Shown here piece after piece: positions 1 through 9,363 of a DNA stretch of 23,460 bases. Numbering within the stretch: the first letter of the stretch is position 1; every line of letters begins with the position of its first letter. A program made the position numbers and the translations under genes. The DNA is from Gryganskiella cystojenkinii (lineage: Eukaryota; Mortierellomycota; Mortierellomycetes; Mortierellales; Mortierellaceae): assembly GCA_015852425.1 (NCBI GenBank), contig JAAAIG010000270.1:1-23460 (forward strand). Reading direction: 5' to 3'. The notes under the pieces were generated by a model. It was given only the letters and a program-made list of their open reading frames with translations, did no database searches and was not told the origin of the DNA.

Positions 1-55
1 GTAGAGCGTTGTGCTAATAACGCAAAGGTCACAGGTTCGATCCCTGTGCGGAGCA
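1..55 (+). tRNA. tRNA-Ile(AAT), 5' end cut by window edge
   Basis: This is the 3' two thirds of a tRNA. The D-stem 3' strand is at 4-7. The anticodon stem 9-13 pairs with 21-25 (one G-T pair), and the seven-base loop at 14-20 has anticodon AAT at 16-18, read as isoleucine. The variable region is 26-30. The T-stem 31-35 pairs with 43-47 around a TTCGATC loop (36-42). The acceptor 3' strand is 48-54 and the discriminator is A55. No CCA is encoded, as usual in eukaryotes. The anticodon and T arms are intact and there is no anticodon-loop intron. The 5' acceptor strand and most of the D arm lie outside the window, so the acceptor helix cannot be checked. Confidence 0.93.
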
Positions 56-58
56 TCA

Positions 59-74
59 TTTTGTTTTTGTTTTT
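59..74 (+). terminator. RNA polymerase III terminator of the tRNA
   Basis: Starting four bases after the discriminator base there are three closely spaced T runs (TTTT at 59-62, TTTTT at 64-68 and 70-74). T4 or longer on the sense strand is the normal Pol III stop, and the serial runs would act as back-ups. Confidence 0.75.
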
Positions 75-438
75 GCTTCATTGGATCGCAAGGACAAGGA
101 TCGATGGTACGTCTTTGGAAGTGTCACTGCACTGGCATGTGGTCGACAAACAAGATCAAGAAGTCATTGCGGATGGAGCAGAGCATAGGGACCGCAAGTC
201 AATACTCGTGAATTTTTAAACACCTTGTTTTATGGTTTATGAGAAAAAAACAACAACACATAGGAGGTTGGAATGGAAAGTGAGTGGCGAAGAAGAACAA
301 ACGACCAGAAAGGTAAATTATGCGTGGGTGTACAAGGAAGGCAAGGATATATATGTTTATTAGCTTAGAACGAAAGAACGAACACTCTAAGCCAAGTCTC
401 ACAAGATGCTTCATAGCATTTGCATGTTAGTTTCCATC
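75..438. other. Intergenic, no gene seen
   Basis: This stretch lies between the tRNA and the 3' end of the minus-strand zinc-finger-like gene. Only short reading frames without recognisable motifs are present. The part next to 438 is presumably the 3' untranslated region of that gene; no clear polyadenylation signal stands out. Confidence 0.5.
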
Positions 439-1284
439 TTAATGGTTCTCTGGCTCTTCCTTGACGGGACAAATGCCGTAGGACAGGTTGTTTTGGATGC
501 TTCCTAATATTTGCTCATCGACTTCCGAAGTCAATGACCTTTTGCGTCTTGTTAAGCGGAAGGATCTAACCGTAGTCTTTTTAGGCGTTTGCTCTGAGTC
601 CCCGACAACATCTGTTCTTGAGACCGCCGTTGAAGTCCGAGGTACACCTGCTGTTTGCTCAAGTGACTCATGATGTGGATCCGGGAGAGCACGCTGGAGG
701 CTGATGGTTTGTTTGGCTTGGGCGGCGGTTAAGGCTTTCATGAACGACGTATGATTCTCGGCGAATAATGCAACGACCTTACTAGCTTCGGCCGAGAAGT
801 GCTCCGTGAGTGCCTCCAAGGAGACTTTGTGGCGCTCAATCACCTTTTGCTCCACCTCCAGTAGCTGCTCGAACCTAGATTGTAATCTGTCAGCCACAGA
901 TGCTGGAACGTGCTGATCGGCAATGCTATTGCTGCTTGCGCTAGGCGGATGTGATAGTGTAGCCTCACCAACACTGGGAGTCGAAGTGCTGACTCCTGCA
1001 AGCTTCTGGAGAACCATGTCCCTTACAACCCTGCACAGTTGGTAGTGACGCGGTAGAGATGAGTTGAGGGTGAAAGTAGCTCCGCAATAGCAGACGAAAT
1101 CCATGTCTTTTGAGACTTGTCGTTTGAAGGTGACCTGTCGATAGGTGTGCTTGCAAATGAAGGCGATGGTGTGGTTCGAGTGATATCCTGCGACGTGGTT
1201 CTTTTGGGGTTTGGTGACCGCTCGACCAGAACCAAGGAGTTCTTGTTCGCAATGGTAGTAGGTGCAGGCGCTTTTACGACTCAT
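439..1284 (-). CDS. Zinc-finger-like coiled-coil protein, function unknown
   Basis: An intronless 281-residue frame. The N-terminal 84 residues hold two possible zinc-binding groups: C7 and C12 with H30/H35/H38, and a CxC pair (C65, C67) with H80 and C84, which looks like a non-canonical C2H2/C2HC finger. Residues about 129-198 are predicted by eye to be a long amphipathic helix or coiled coil, rich in E, A, L, K and Q. A basic RLTRRKRS stretch at 243-250 could be a nuclear localisation signal. The start is supported by an A-rich Kozak-like context, a CT-rich leader and a TATAAAAG box 76-83 bases upstream. The pattern suggests a nuclear, possibly DNA-binding, self-associating protein. I do not recognise the family. 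It lies next to a foldback element, so a transposon-related origin is possible but not shown. Confidence 0.68.
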   Translation of the reverse strand: MSRKSACTYYHCEQELLGSGRAVTKPQKNHVAGYHSNHTIAFICKHTYRQVTFKRQVSKDMDFVCYCGATFTLNSSLPRHYQLCRVVRDMVLQKLAGVSTSTPSVGEATLSHPPSASSNSIADQHVPASVADRLQSRFEQLLEVEQKVIERHKVSLEALTEHFSAEASKVVALFAENHTSFMKALTAAQAKQTISLQRALPDPHHESLEQTAGVPRTSTAVSRTDVVGDSEQTPKKTTVRSFRLTRRKRSLTSEVDEQILGSIQNNLSYGICPVKEEPENH

Positions 1285-1359
1285 GTTGAAAAGGGAGGTA
1301 TTCGGGTAAGGAAGAGGGTAAGGAAGAGAAATGGTGGGCGGACACTTCGTATCTCGTAT

Positions 1360-1367
1360 CTTTTATA
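1360..1367 (-). promoter_or_regulatory. TATA box of the zinc-finger-like gene
   Basis: Read on the minus strand this is TATAAAAG, ending 76 bases before the ATG at 1284. It is followed by a CT-rich leader, a common fungal promoter layout. Confidence 0.6.
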
Positions 1368-1493
1368 CGATTGCAGGCCACAATTGCAGAAGGGGAACCG
1401 AAACATGCAAAATGGAATGGCATGTACAAAAAAGGTATCATGAGAGAGGCATCTCACTTGACTCTCAGGTGCCCGAGACATTTTGCTAATCTT

Positions 1494-1649
1494 GCGGCCG
1501 AGAATTATTTTTTGAACCAGACCATGAGCGCATGCATAGTCCGCTAGCTTTCTTTTTTTTTTTTTTTTTTTTACTCGGGATCGCTATGAGCAAAAAGGTA
1601 TCGTGAGAGAAGTATCTCTTGTCTTGCGAGTGTACGCGAGGCGACTCGC
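1494..1649 (+). repeat. Left arm of foldback element
   Basis: Matches the reverse complement of 1800-1950 over nearly its full length. Differences are a few substitutions near the outer end, a poly-T length difference (20 T at 1553-1572) and a small indel near 1620-1632. Confidence 0.88.
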
Positions 1650-1799
1650 TTGTCCTTTCCATTTGGACGCGGATGAAAGGCCAGATAAGCGACGTGAACG
1701 AATTAATTGACGTGTGTTTAGCTTTGTAGCCGAGCGTCGCGAAAAGTTGCTTGGCGTAAATGTAAATTCAATTTTTTTTGGTCTTTTGAGCCCGGACGT

Positions 1800-1950
1800 G
1801 CGAGTCGCCTCGCGTAATTGCAGAGATACTTCTCTCACGATACCTTTTTGCTCATAGCGATCCCGAGTAAAAAAATAAAAAAAAAAAAAGAAAGCTAGCG
1901 GACTATGCATGCGTTCATGGTAGGGTTCAAAAAATCTTTTCTCGGCCGCG
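1800..1950 (-). repeat. Right arm of foldback element
   Basis: Inverted partner of 1494-1649. Its A tract at 1869-1889 is interrupted by one T, while the left-arm T tract is pure. Such drift is expected if the two arms have evolved separately since insertion. Confidence 0.88.
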
Positions 1951-2091
1951 TTGCGACATGTGAATTGCCTCTCATATTTGCTGTGTAAGTATTTAAGATC
2001 GTTCGTGATAGTCGTATTAGTTTTAGGGCTTTCGCATAATAACCGAAATGATAGTTGCTAGTGTCACCGGTACGTTTCAAAAGAGTCAACC
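1951..2091. other. Spacer between foldback element and F-box-like relic
   Basis: No gene seen. The first 30 bases resemble, in inverted orientation, the sequence at about 1436-1460, so the inverted symmetry may once have reached further out on both sides. Confidence 0.4.
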
Positions 2092-3965
2092 ATGTTTAGC
2101 CCACGCATATACCATTATTGCTTTTCTATTATCCCCGTAATGACCAAAATTATTAATCTTGAAGTCATTGCCTCTCGGAGTCTCTTTCTCCTGTCCCTTT
2201 ATGATCGCCGTCGCCTTAATACGCTCGCTGGAAAAAGCAACTGTCGGACCATCTGTGGCCAACAATTAATGAAGCTATTGTCTACGCCTCCGTCGCAGAT
2301 CCCCGAAACTTGCAGAGCATGTCGCGAGTGTAACATGACGACGTATGTAGAGTCTTTGGCAATAGTTCTCCGATCCGAGATCACCACCCATAACCCACGC
2401 TCGAGGCTTTGGGCCAAATACGCCGAACCTGTCCAATACCTTCACGTTTATCGAACAGCAGAGTCAAACCTACGCGCATACACGGTCTACCCGTCTTGGA
2501 ATGTCGCCGCCTCCCCCGAGTTCGATCTGTTCTTCAAGAGTTGTGGCACCAGAGTCGAGGAATTTTACGACCGCCGCTAATTATTCTCGCATTGAATCAT
2601 TTCTTCAAAAACTCGCGGTCGATGACAGCGACATTCTGTTTCCCAAACACGCCTGGATCCCAAATCCTCGTCCCATTGTGAGTCGAATCCCTGATGGAAT
2701 CTCATTGAAGGAGGCGAGCCTGGAAGCCAAGATTACAGAGCAAACTCCTGACTCTAGGCGAATCTTTCACAAAACTCGATCTCGTTTTCTGTGACATAGC
2801 CAACATCAACATCATCACTACCTCGGACCCACGATTTCTTAGACAGAAGCATCTTTAGCTGCAGGTCACTTTACCACATCTCTCCGAACAATTGAGTGGA
2901 TCAGACGATGTCCGATCCTTGAAACTCTCACGTCAAATACGGCCGTGGACTGGACGCAGCCGAACAGGGTCATCTATGCGAGTCTTCGAACCCAACTATT
3001 GGCCACAGATCCAGTTTATCTGCGGTGCCAACCCGCTGAACGATAACCAATTGGTTCTTATCCTCGATGCTTGCGGCCCGCTCAGCCTTGTCAATGTCTG
3101 TAGCTCTGCAGTTTCGAACTTGGCCCTGGATTTTTTATGTAGATATTTCAACACTATAGAGGAGCGGCCTGAAAGGCTGTATGAATGCTCGCAAAGCTGG
3201 ATGTGTTGCGAAATTGCGAAATCCTAGAGTCTCGCCCAAAATTGATTTACTTCTACGGTGGGGTCCTGCAAGCTCATGACTTGACTCAAAGTCGAGGCAC
3301 CGAAAAAAGCCCGAGCAGCCCAGGTTTTTATAGGAATTGGAAGTTGTTTCAGAAGTCACTGCTAAAGAAATCACCAACGGGATGAACTAAAAACCCGGAT
3401 GGGCTGAAATCCATCGTGGAACGCTATGCAACCTGCCGTGATATCTCCAGAGTCAAGCCCTGGATTTGTTCCGCTAGAGTACTTGGAATCAAGACATTCA
3501 GCTTTCATACAGGGAAAGAAATCAAAGCTGGGATGAGCTCGTTTACCGGACGATCACCGGTCAGACAAAGCTAGTGTTCCTCGGTGTGCGATACTCTACG
3601 TTCATCCCCTCCTCGAAACTAGAGACCTTCATCTCGATCTAATCGTGGGGTCTCGCACAACTCGAAAAATTATCCACCCTGGCTTCTTGCGGGTCCGAAC
3701 AGCAAATGCAAGCTTAGAGGATTGCAATGGCTTTTACAACTTTATTCGACTGACCAAGTATCATCAGCACTCACTGCTAACAAGGACAGGTGTACTGAGC
3801 TGAAAGGTATTATGAAGAGTAATAGGAACATGAATTGGCTAGAAAAATACCGCATGTGCTATCGCCTCTTCTGGTTTAACACTCTGTTACCTTTGTTCAT
3901 GAACAACATCAAAGAAAGCACTCATGGCGTTTTGGCGGAGAAGATCAATTATTTAATAGGTGTTT
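2092..3965 (+). pseudogene. Decayed F-box/LRR-like gene
   Basis: Protein-like pieces follow each other in order but change frame. An N-terminal piece (2092-2580) includes SLYDRRRLNTLAG. A second piece is at 2501-2794. An LRR-like piece (2892-3227) includes LNDNQLVLILDACGPLSL and ALDFLCRYFNT. Next come 3185-3385 (QAHDLTQS, SSPGFYRNWKLF), then about 3526-3640 (SWDELVYRTITGQTKLVFLG, ended by TAA), and last 3722-3967 (SSALTANKDRCTELKGIMKS). At least three frames are used and several stops intervene, without convincing intron borders to explain them. The style matches the leucine-rich F-box proteins that are abundant in Mortierellales; this is recall of family style, not a search. An intact version would be roughly 600 residues. 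Alternatives are an unrelated repeat-rich gene, or sequencing errors in a living gene. Confidence 0.5.
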
Positions 3966-4092
3966 AAGTAAAAACAGAACGAGGGTGAGAAGGAGGGTAG
4001 TCGAAATCACTGGAGGTCTATTGGGTGAAAAGACATAACAGAGGGAATAAGAAAAAAAGAGCAAAAGAAAGAGAAAGAGTAGCTCAAGGTAT

Positions 4093-5652
4093 CTAGAGAG
4101 GTATAAGGGCATCTTGGAAGGGAAAGGTCTTGCGCTCGGGTTCCGAAGAAACCAAGAGGATCCTCTTGTATTCCTTCATAAACAACTCTGCACGATCCCG
4201 AGAGTGGAACGTGCTCCGTTGCCAGGTATTGGTTATAGACAGGACACCGTTCGCGGTTGCAGCATTTAATGTAAAAGCTGAACTGATCGTGCTCGCATCC
4301 TGAGAAAAGATCGCGTCCAAGATTTTGTACGAAATCGCAGGCGCTTCCGTTCCTGTCACCGCGACGGACTGGTCCCAGGCCTTGCCGACATTCGAGAGCT
4401 TGAGTGTGGTCTGACGACCATGTTGGTCCTTCTTGACATGAGCCTTCAAGAATTCTTCCCACCCACCCTGATGATTCGGAACAAACTGTAAGAGACCAGC
4501 GTATTCGATCAGACCCTGGATACCTTTCTTGGTCGCTGTGCCTTTGACGATCTCCTTGCGGTATGCTTGTGCCAAGGCCCAGAAATCGGTCTCGAGTCTG
4601 ACCCGAATATTCTTGGTCGTGATCTCGGAGGTGTAAGTGCCTTGATCATAACGCGAAATCTCGGGCTTGATCAACGGTCTAAGGGAAACGGGTGTGCCGA
4701 ACGTGAGAATGTCATCCGAAGTCGTCTTGATCGCCTTGTCCTTGTCGACCTTGGACAAGAAAACGGCCTTGGTGGCAAAGATCGACGCTGCATAGAGAAC
4801 TGCCTGAACCGTCGTGTTTCGAGCTTTGGCGGCTTTGGCAACCAAATTCGTCTCTTCCCGCGTCAGGAACCAGATACCAACTTCGGTATCGTGCGGTGCC
4901 TCCAAAGTGGCATCGATCTCTCCAGCCCAGTATTTTTGTTCGAACGCCTTTTTCAAGAAGCCGGGCAAGAGTAGGTTAATGGTGGCTTCCTTGATTAACG
5001 TGAGCAGACTCGGGTAACAGTTCACGCGTGCCTCCATGTTGGGTGCGAGTTCAAGAATGGGTGCAGGTATAACGGTCGGGGCCCGAGGTCTCTTTTCTTT
5101 CTCGGAGGATCGATCCAGGGCCGCTTCAACATTGAGCCGTTCAACCAATTGCTCCGTCAGGGCCGTAGCAGACCGGCCATCCCCAATAACATGCTGAAAG
5201 TTGTAGAGCAAATAAAAAGAGTCGTCATTTTCGACCTGGACGACAATGATGCGCCAGAGTGGGACCTCGACATTCAGGTAGTCGAATGACACCCGATGTT
5301 CTTCCTCGAGCACTTTGGAGACATCCTCGGACCGAGTCACGGTTGTGACTCTGAGCACCTTGGCTAAATCGACAGAACGCATTCGCAAGAATTTGGGATG
5401 GGGCGAGAGATGATCACCAACGATGACGGAGAGGACGGGATGTTGTTGGATGAGCCAAGTGAGGGGTCGGGCCAAGAGTTGGAGCCATTGGTCTAAGTCT
5501 CGAGGAGCGGGTTGTGGAACTTTGGTTTCTGCAGGGTGTTGGAGCAGCTCCATTCGCGTGCCGACAATGACATTGTTGTACAGGCCAGCATTCGCACGGG
5601 AGAGACTGTACCGTTCGAGGTTTGCGACCTCACGAACGAACGGAAGTGACAT
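4093..5652 (-). CDS. Alcohol O-acetyltransferase-type enzyme
   Basis: An intronless 519-residue protein of the AATase/condensation-like acyltransferase superfamily, expected to move an acetyl group from acetyl-CoA to an alcohol or similar acceptor. The catalytic HxxxD motif is present as HVIGDG (H154, D158), preceded by the usual hydrophobic strand (SFYLLYNFQ). The second half has the structural TFGTPVSLRPLI stretch (317-328) and a LSNVG segment (419-423), both typical of AATase proteins. The length is close to yeast Atf1/Atf2 (about 525-535 residues). No signal peptide or clear membrane span is visible. The ATG is the first in the frame and follows a CT-rich leader with a TATA-like site about 90 bases upstream. 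The true acceptor (alcohol, sterol or other) cannot be told from sequence. Confidence in the superfamily is high, in the substrate low. Confidence 0.9.
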   Translation of the reverse strand: MSLPFVREVANLERYSLSRANAGLYNNVIVGTRMELLQHPAETKVPQPAPRDLDQWLQLLARPLTWLIQQHPVLSVIVGDHLSPHPKFLRMRSVDLAKVLRVTTVTRSEDVSKVLEEEHRVSFDYLNVEVPLWRIIVVQVENDDSFYLLYNFQHVIGDGRSATALTEQLVERLNVEAALDRSSEKEKRPRAPTVIPAPILELAPNMEARVNCYPSLLTLIKEATINLLLPGFLKKAFEQKYWAGEIDATLEAPHDTEVGIWFLTREETNLVAKAAKARNTTVQAVLYAASIFATKAVFLSKVDKDKAIKTTSDDILTFGTPVSLRPLIKPEISRYDQGTYTSEITTKNIRVRLETDFWALAQAYRKEIVKGTATKKGIQGLIEYAGLLQFVPNHQGGWEEFLKAHVKKDQHGRQTTLKLSNVGKAWDQSVAVTGTEAPAISYKILDAIFSQDASTISSAFTLNAATANGVLSITNTWQRSTFHSRDRAELFMKEYKRILLVSSEPERKTFPFQDALIPL

Positions 5653-5740
5653 GGTTTGAGGTTGGGTGAATGGGGGAGGAAGAGAGAGAAAAGAGAATGA
5701 GGAGTGTTGTGGAGGGAGGGTAGAGAACCTGTTCGGCAGG

Positions 5741-5748
5741 TATTTATG
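5741..5748 (-). promoter_or_regulatory. TATA-like site of the acetyltransferase gene
   Basis: On the minus strand this reads CATAAATA, about 90 bases before the ATG at 5652. A CT-rich leader lies between it and the ATG. Confidence 0.4.
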
Positions 5749-6140
5749 GTCTTTGGTCCCTGACTCGAAAATTTATTAATTTATTTTCCGGTTTTCGAGT
5801 TTGGCTGTCTTTATTCGAGAATCACCAACGGCTTTTCACTGCGGAATGATGTCCTCAATCCACTTCAGCCTCTTGTTCGATATGGCGCCCAGTTGCAAGA
5901 TTATCTTTTTGGTTTATTTGTGTTTGTTGCTTGGCGTGACAGCCTGCAAAGTTGAATATATCTGGTCCTTCTCTCTCTTTCGCTCTCCCTCCCTTTGTCT
6001 CTCTCTTTGTCTCTCCCTCAGTCAAACATCCATAGGAACGAACGAGAGAGAGAGGGAGCGAGAGAGTGAGTGAGTGAGTGAGTTATGGGACGAGAAAAAT
6101 GAAACGAGGAAAAAGATCGTCAATCATACTTTGCTCCCTT
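5749..6140. other. Intergenic with CT/GA microsatellites
   Basis: This lies between the acetyltransferase promoter and the 3' end of the PP2C gene, both on the minus strand. It holds imperfect CT-rich runs at about 5970-6020, GA-rich sequence at about 6042-6066 and five GAGT units at 6064-6083. The opposed CT and GA tracts could pair as an imperfect hairpin. No gene seen. Confidence 0.5.
6064..6083 (+). repeat. (GAGT)5 microsatellite
   Basis: Five tandem GAGT units directly after a GA-rich run. Confidence 0.85.
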
Positions 6141-8286
6141 TTAAACGGTCTCGTCCTTCTTTTCGTCCTCCTCGACTTCCTTTTCTTCCTTCTCTTCCTT
6201 GGTCTCCTCGGTCACATCTTTCGATGCTGTTGAGCTTGGAGATTCAGATGTCTCTGGGTGCTCCTCCTTGAACGTCTCGGGGTCCTCATCGCCATTGGGT
6301 CTGACTTTAGAATCTGAGGGTCCAAGGCGAACAGCGACGCGGGCAGTAATATGTTCGTACCACTCCTCCAACGTCTTTCCGTTCAAGATCGCCACAACAA
6401 CCATCGTCATGTTATCGCACCCAACACCGGTCATCCCGCTATCCGAAGCCAAGCAATGATCCATGGCGTTCTCGCAGATGGTCTCCAGAGGAATCTGGTC
6501 AGCAACCTGCTTACGGACAAACGTGACAACCTCCTGCGAAGACATGCAGTCCCAGATACCTATTTTGAAGGGTTTCAAAAAAAAAAAAGAGATTAGTACA
6601 CTTGTCGTAAAAAGTCTTTTTGGCAGTCAAAATACAGTTCGCATCCGTTATATTCTGTTACCATCACAAGCCAAGATGAGGAACTCATCATCGGCAGTGA
6701 TCTTGTGCTCGACAATGACGGGGTTAGCTAAGGGATAGAGGCAAATTCAACATAAAATATTCTCGTTAGGAACGCTCTGACAGCGAATATCTCGAAACAT
6801 CACAATAGTTAACACAACGAAACGGAAAGCGAGTGTTGTAGCATACCAGTGACGATTTGATCATCGGGTCCAAGAGTGGCGTTCATCTTGAATTCGAAAT
6901 CACCCAACGCACGCGACAGCGCCAAGCTACCGTTAATTCGACCATACTCGACAAAGCCACCAGCGGCAACAATGCGCCTTGATTCCTCTGTAAGAACGCA
7001 AAAAAAAAAAAAAAAGTTAAATTTATGAACAATAAAGTCGAGTTGCATGCACACCGTCGATCACCCGTCCTCCCACTTTGATGAACTTGAAACACCCAAA
7101 TTTATAAGCGCAGTTTTTTTGACCCTGTTTTCCATACCTTTGTTGACCGGCTTGTGATCGTTTGACAAAGCAGTACCGTTTCCATCGGTACTAATGACAG
7201 CGCGCGAATCGCCAGCGTTTCCCTATACGTTGATAAAAAACGACCAAAACAAATAATGGTATGAGTACTTTGGAGATCTTATTATCCTGGTAGCAGTTCA
7301 GATCCAGGATTGCGACGTCGTCATCGATCCATCAGATAAGGATACGGGAACCATCCAAACAAGGTTTTCATGCAAAATTTCCGGGCTAGATCCGTTTCCA
7401 CACTGAGTCAACACTTACAATATAGATGACATCCTTGTCGGTGATCGTGGCAGTAATAGCGGTGCATCCTGACATGTCGTTGCCATACTCTGGATCTATA
7501 GCCGACAGATAGGGTTAGTATGAAGAAATCTCGGACCAGTTGAAATACAAACAAAAAAATCTGTGGATTAACGATTCATTGTCCAACAAGATCCAGAAAG
7601 AATAGCGTACCGTAGCGAAGGGCTCGGTCCATCTCCAGAAATCCGTTCTTGATGGCGGCAAGGAAATCGCCCTTGGCAAATGCCTTGTCCACTACGATCC
7701 TCTTGTGCAGTCCTTCTCCGCTGTATTTTGCAACATTAGGACCTGGGTGATAAAAAAACAAGAGGTAGAGTTTCGTACGCGATCAGATAATGTTCCAGTC
7801 TGACGACATATCCTGGACAGAGCCTGACCCGCTTTCTATACAGTTTCGTTACCTCCGTGACCATCGTAGACGGCAAAGAATGCGGTTCCTTCAGCACCCT
7901 CTACTTCGAGCAAGGTTGTATGGGCATCCTCCATACCTATTCAATGAGGACAAAGATATAAAGATGTGTGAGGTAGATTCACGGCGGGCATAGAGTCAAG
8001 GGGCAGCACGGCGCAGATTTGTGCTGAAAATAATTGGGATTCGTGGCACTCTGGAGGCATTTCGCAAAACGAAATCGACACAAACAGCAAACAACAGGGG
8101 AAAACACATGTGATAGAATGCAAAAAAAAAAAACAAAAAAAAAAACATTGGCGCGCAGCTGATGGAGTGAACACGGGACATACTGATTCTCCATCCTTGC
8201 ATTGCAGAGGCTCCATATGCGAAACGCTTGTCATGACCAGCAGACGAGTGCTTCTCAGTGATTGGTGCCGAGAGAGTTTGACCCAT
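6141..8286 (-). CDS. PP2C-type Ser/Thr phosphatase (Ptc2/Ptc3-like), 8 exons
   Basis: Hand-joined exons, in order of translation, are 8286-8184, 7936-7853, 7742-7611, 7495-7419, 7222-7138, 6987-6847, 6727-6662 and 6559-6141, giving 368 residues. All introns are GT-AG (102-247 nt), and the joins restore the PP2C motifs GWRISMEDAH (31-40), YDGHGG (58-63), MSGCTA (114-118), GNAGDSRAV (133-141), [12 protein letters not shown] (179-190), ACDGIWD (227-233) and GCDNMT (276-281). Metal-binding residues E37, D38, D59, G60, D229 and D278 are all present. The N-terminus MGQTLS matches the Ptc2/Ptc3 start and is a likely N-myristoylation site. The enzyme is a Mg/Mn-dependent phosphatase acting on stress MAP kinase and cell-cycle kinase substrates in yeast. 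The C-terminal tail (about 312-368) is acidic and Glu/Lys-rich. Confidence 0.95.
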
Positions 8287-8324
8287 ATCGTGTTATATCG
8301 GTGGTTAGCGGTTGAGGTGGTTGC

Positions 8325-8350
8325 TGGTTGGTTGGTTGGTTGGTTGGTTT
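8325..8350 (+). repeat. (GGTT)n microsatellite
   Basis: Six tandem GGTT units in the 5' leader region of the PP2C gene (AACC on the transcribed sense strand). Confidence 0.8.
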
Positions 8351-9343
8351 GGTCGGAGGGATAAAAAAAAAGGGGGGAGGAGGAGACGAGATCGTGCTTG
8401 AACTTGGCTGGAGAGAGAGAGAAAGAGAGAGAGAGAGTTGGAGAATGTGAGTAAATGTGAGTGAAGAGAGAAAAGATGAGAAAGAAGAGAGAAAAAGGGT
8501 CCAAAAGCGGTAAAAAAGAGCGCAAAAAGAAATAAAAAAAAGACGTAAAGTCAGAAGGGAGGTCTCTTTGTCGTTCCTTTTTCTCTTTGAGGCTTTGGCT
8601 ACTTCTTTTGCTACTAGAATGATGTGTCTTTTCTACATCTTTTTTTTTCAATCCTCGAGAGCTGTGTGATCATCCTCCTTGCTCAATGTCACGTCTTGTT
8701 TTGCCAAAAAGAAAGATGACGACGGAGGATCCATCTCGTTTGCCACGCATATATTTTTTTTTGCATCCAGACCGTGTTTCTGTCCCGAGTCTTTTTTCTG
8801 TCGTCTCTCCGCCAGCCAGAAAAAAAAGGAGGGAAGGTCTGCCCTGTCCTTGTGTGTATGTACAGTACATGTTCTGATTGAGAGAGTCCCCTGTTGAGAT
8901 GCACGGGATCCAAGCAGATGCGTATCAAGTGACCTCGTCCTCGCGTAGGACATTAAAGAGTCTTCATTTGATCATTTTCCTTTGGCGTCATCAGTCATTA
9001 GCTTTGTCTCAAAGGACGCTCTTGTGGCTCTCTTGTGCAGCCAACATGTCTGGGGAGAGAAAAAAAAAAAAAAAGTAAAGTGTTGCTTACATGAGAGGCG
9101 GCAGGGCTGATGACGAGAGTCGAGATTGAGAAGGAATGAAAAATCGAATGGGCAGGGGGGGAGGGGAGGACCCTTTTGTTGCGAGTAAAATTGCACGAGA
9201 AATAATTTCGTTTCCCCTCCTCGTGACCTTTTTCCTCCCACCACCTTTCTGTCCCTGTTTTTTTGGCCCCTGCTCCTGGCATAACCCAGGGCCTTTTATT
9301 CTTCTACCCGCACTGTCCCTGGGCGGTTGACTGTTTGCGTTTC

Positions 9344-9363
9344 TTTTTTTTTTTTTTTTTTTT
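9344..9363 (+). repeat. Poly(T) tract of 20 bases
   Basis: A pure T run about 130 bases before the start of the chitin-binding gene, in the position of a nucleosome-excluding poly(dA:dT) promoter element. It is followed by four CGACT units and a CT-rich leader. Confidence 0.7.

Larger units (their letters stand above)
1494..1950. mobile_element. Foldback (MITE-like) element with ~155-bp inverted arms
   Basis: Two long inverted arms, 1494-1649 and 1800-1950, flank a 150-base spacer. The outer ends read GCGGCCGAG and its complement. Inside the arms, a 24-base block (1529-1552 against 1890-1913) and a 47-base block (1573-1619 against 1822-1868) are perfect inverted copies. An A/T homopolymer of about 20 bases separates the two blocks in each arm. 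The innermost match is TACGCGAGGCGACTCGC (1633-1649 against 1800-1816). No coding capacity is visible, and I could not find a clear target-site duplication, so the exact ends are uncertain. This fits a non-autonomous foldback transposon. A transcribed hairpin is the alternative reading. Confidence 0.8.

Noticed and set aside
7941..8651. 236-codon minus-strand frame upstream of and overlapping PP2C exon 1
   Set aside because: It is a reading of CT-rich leader and intron sequence (long Phe, Ser and Leu runs) in a different frame from the well-supported PP2C exons.
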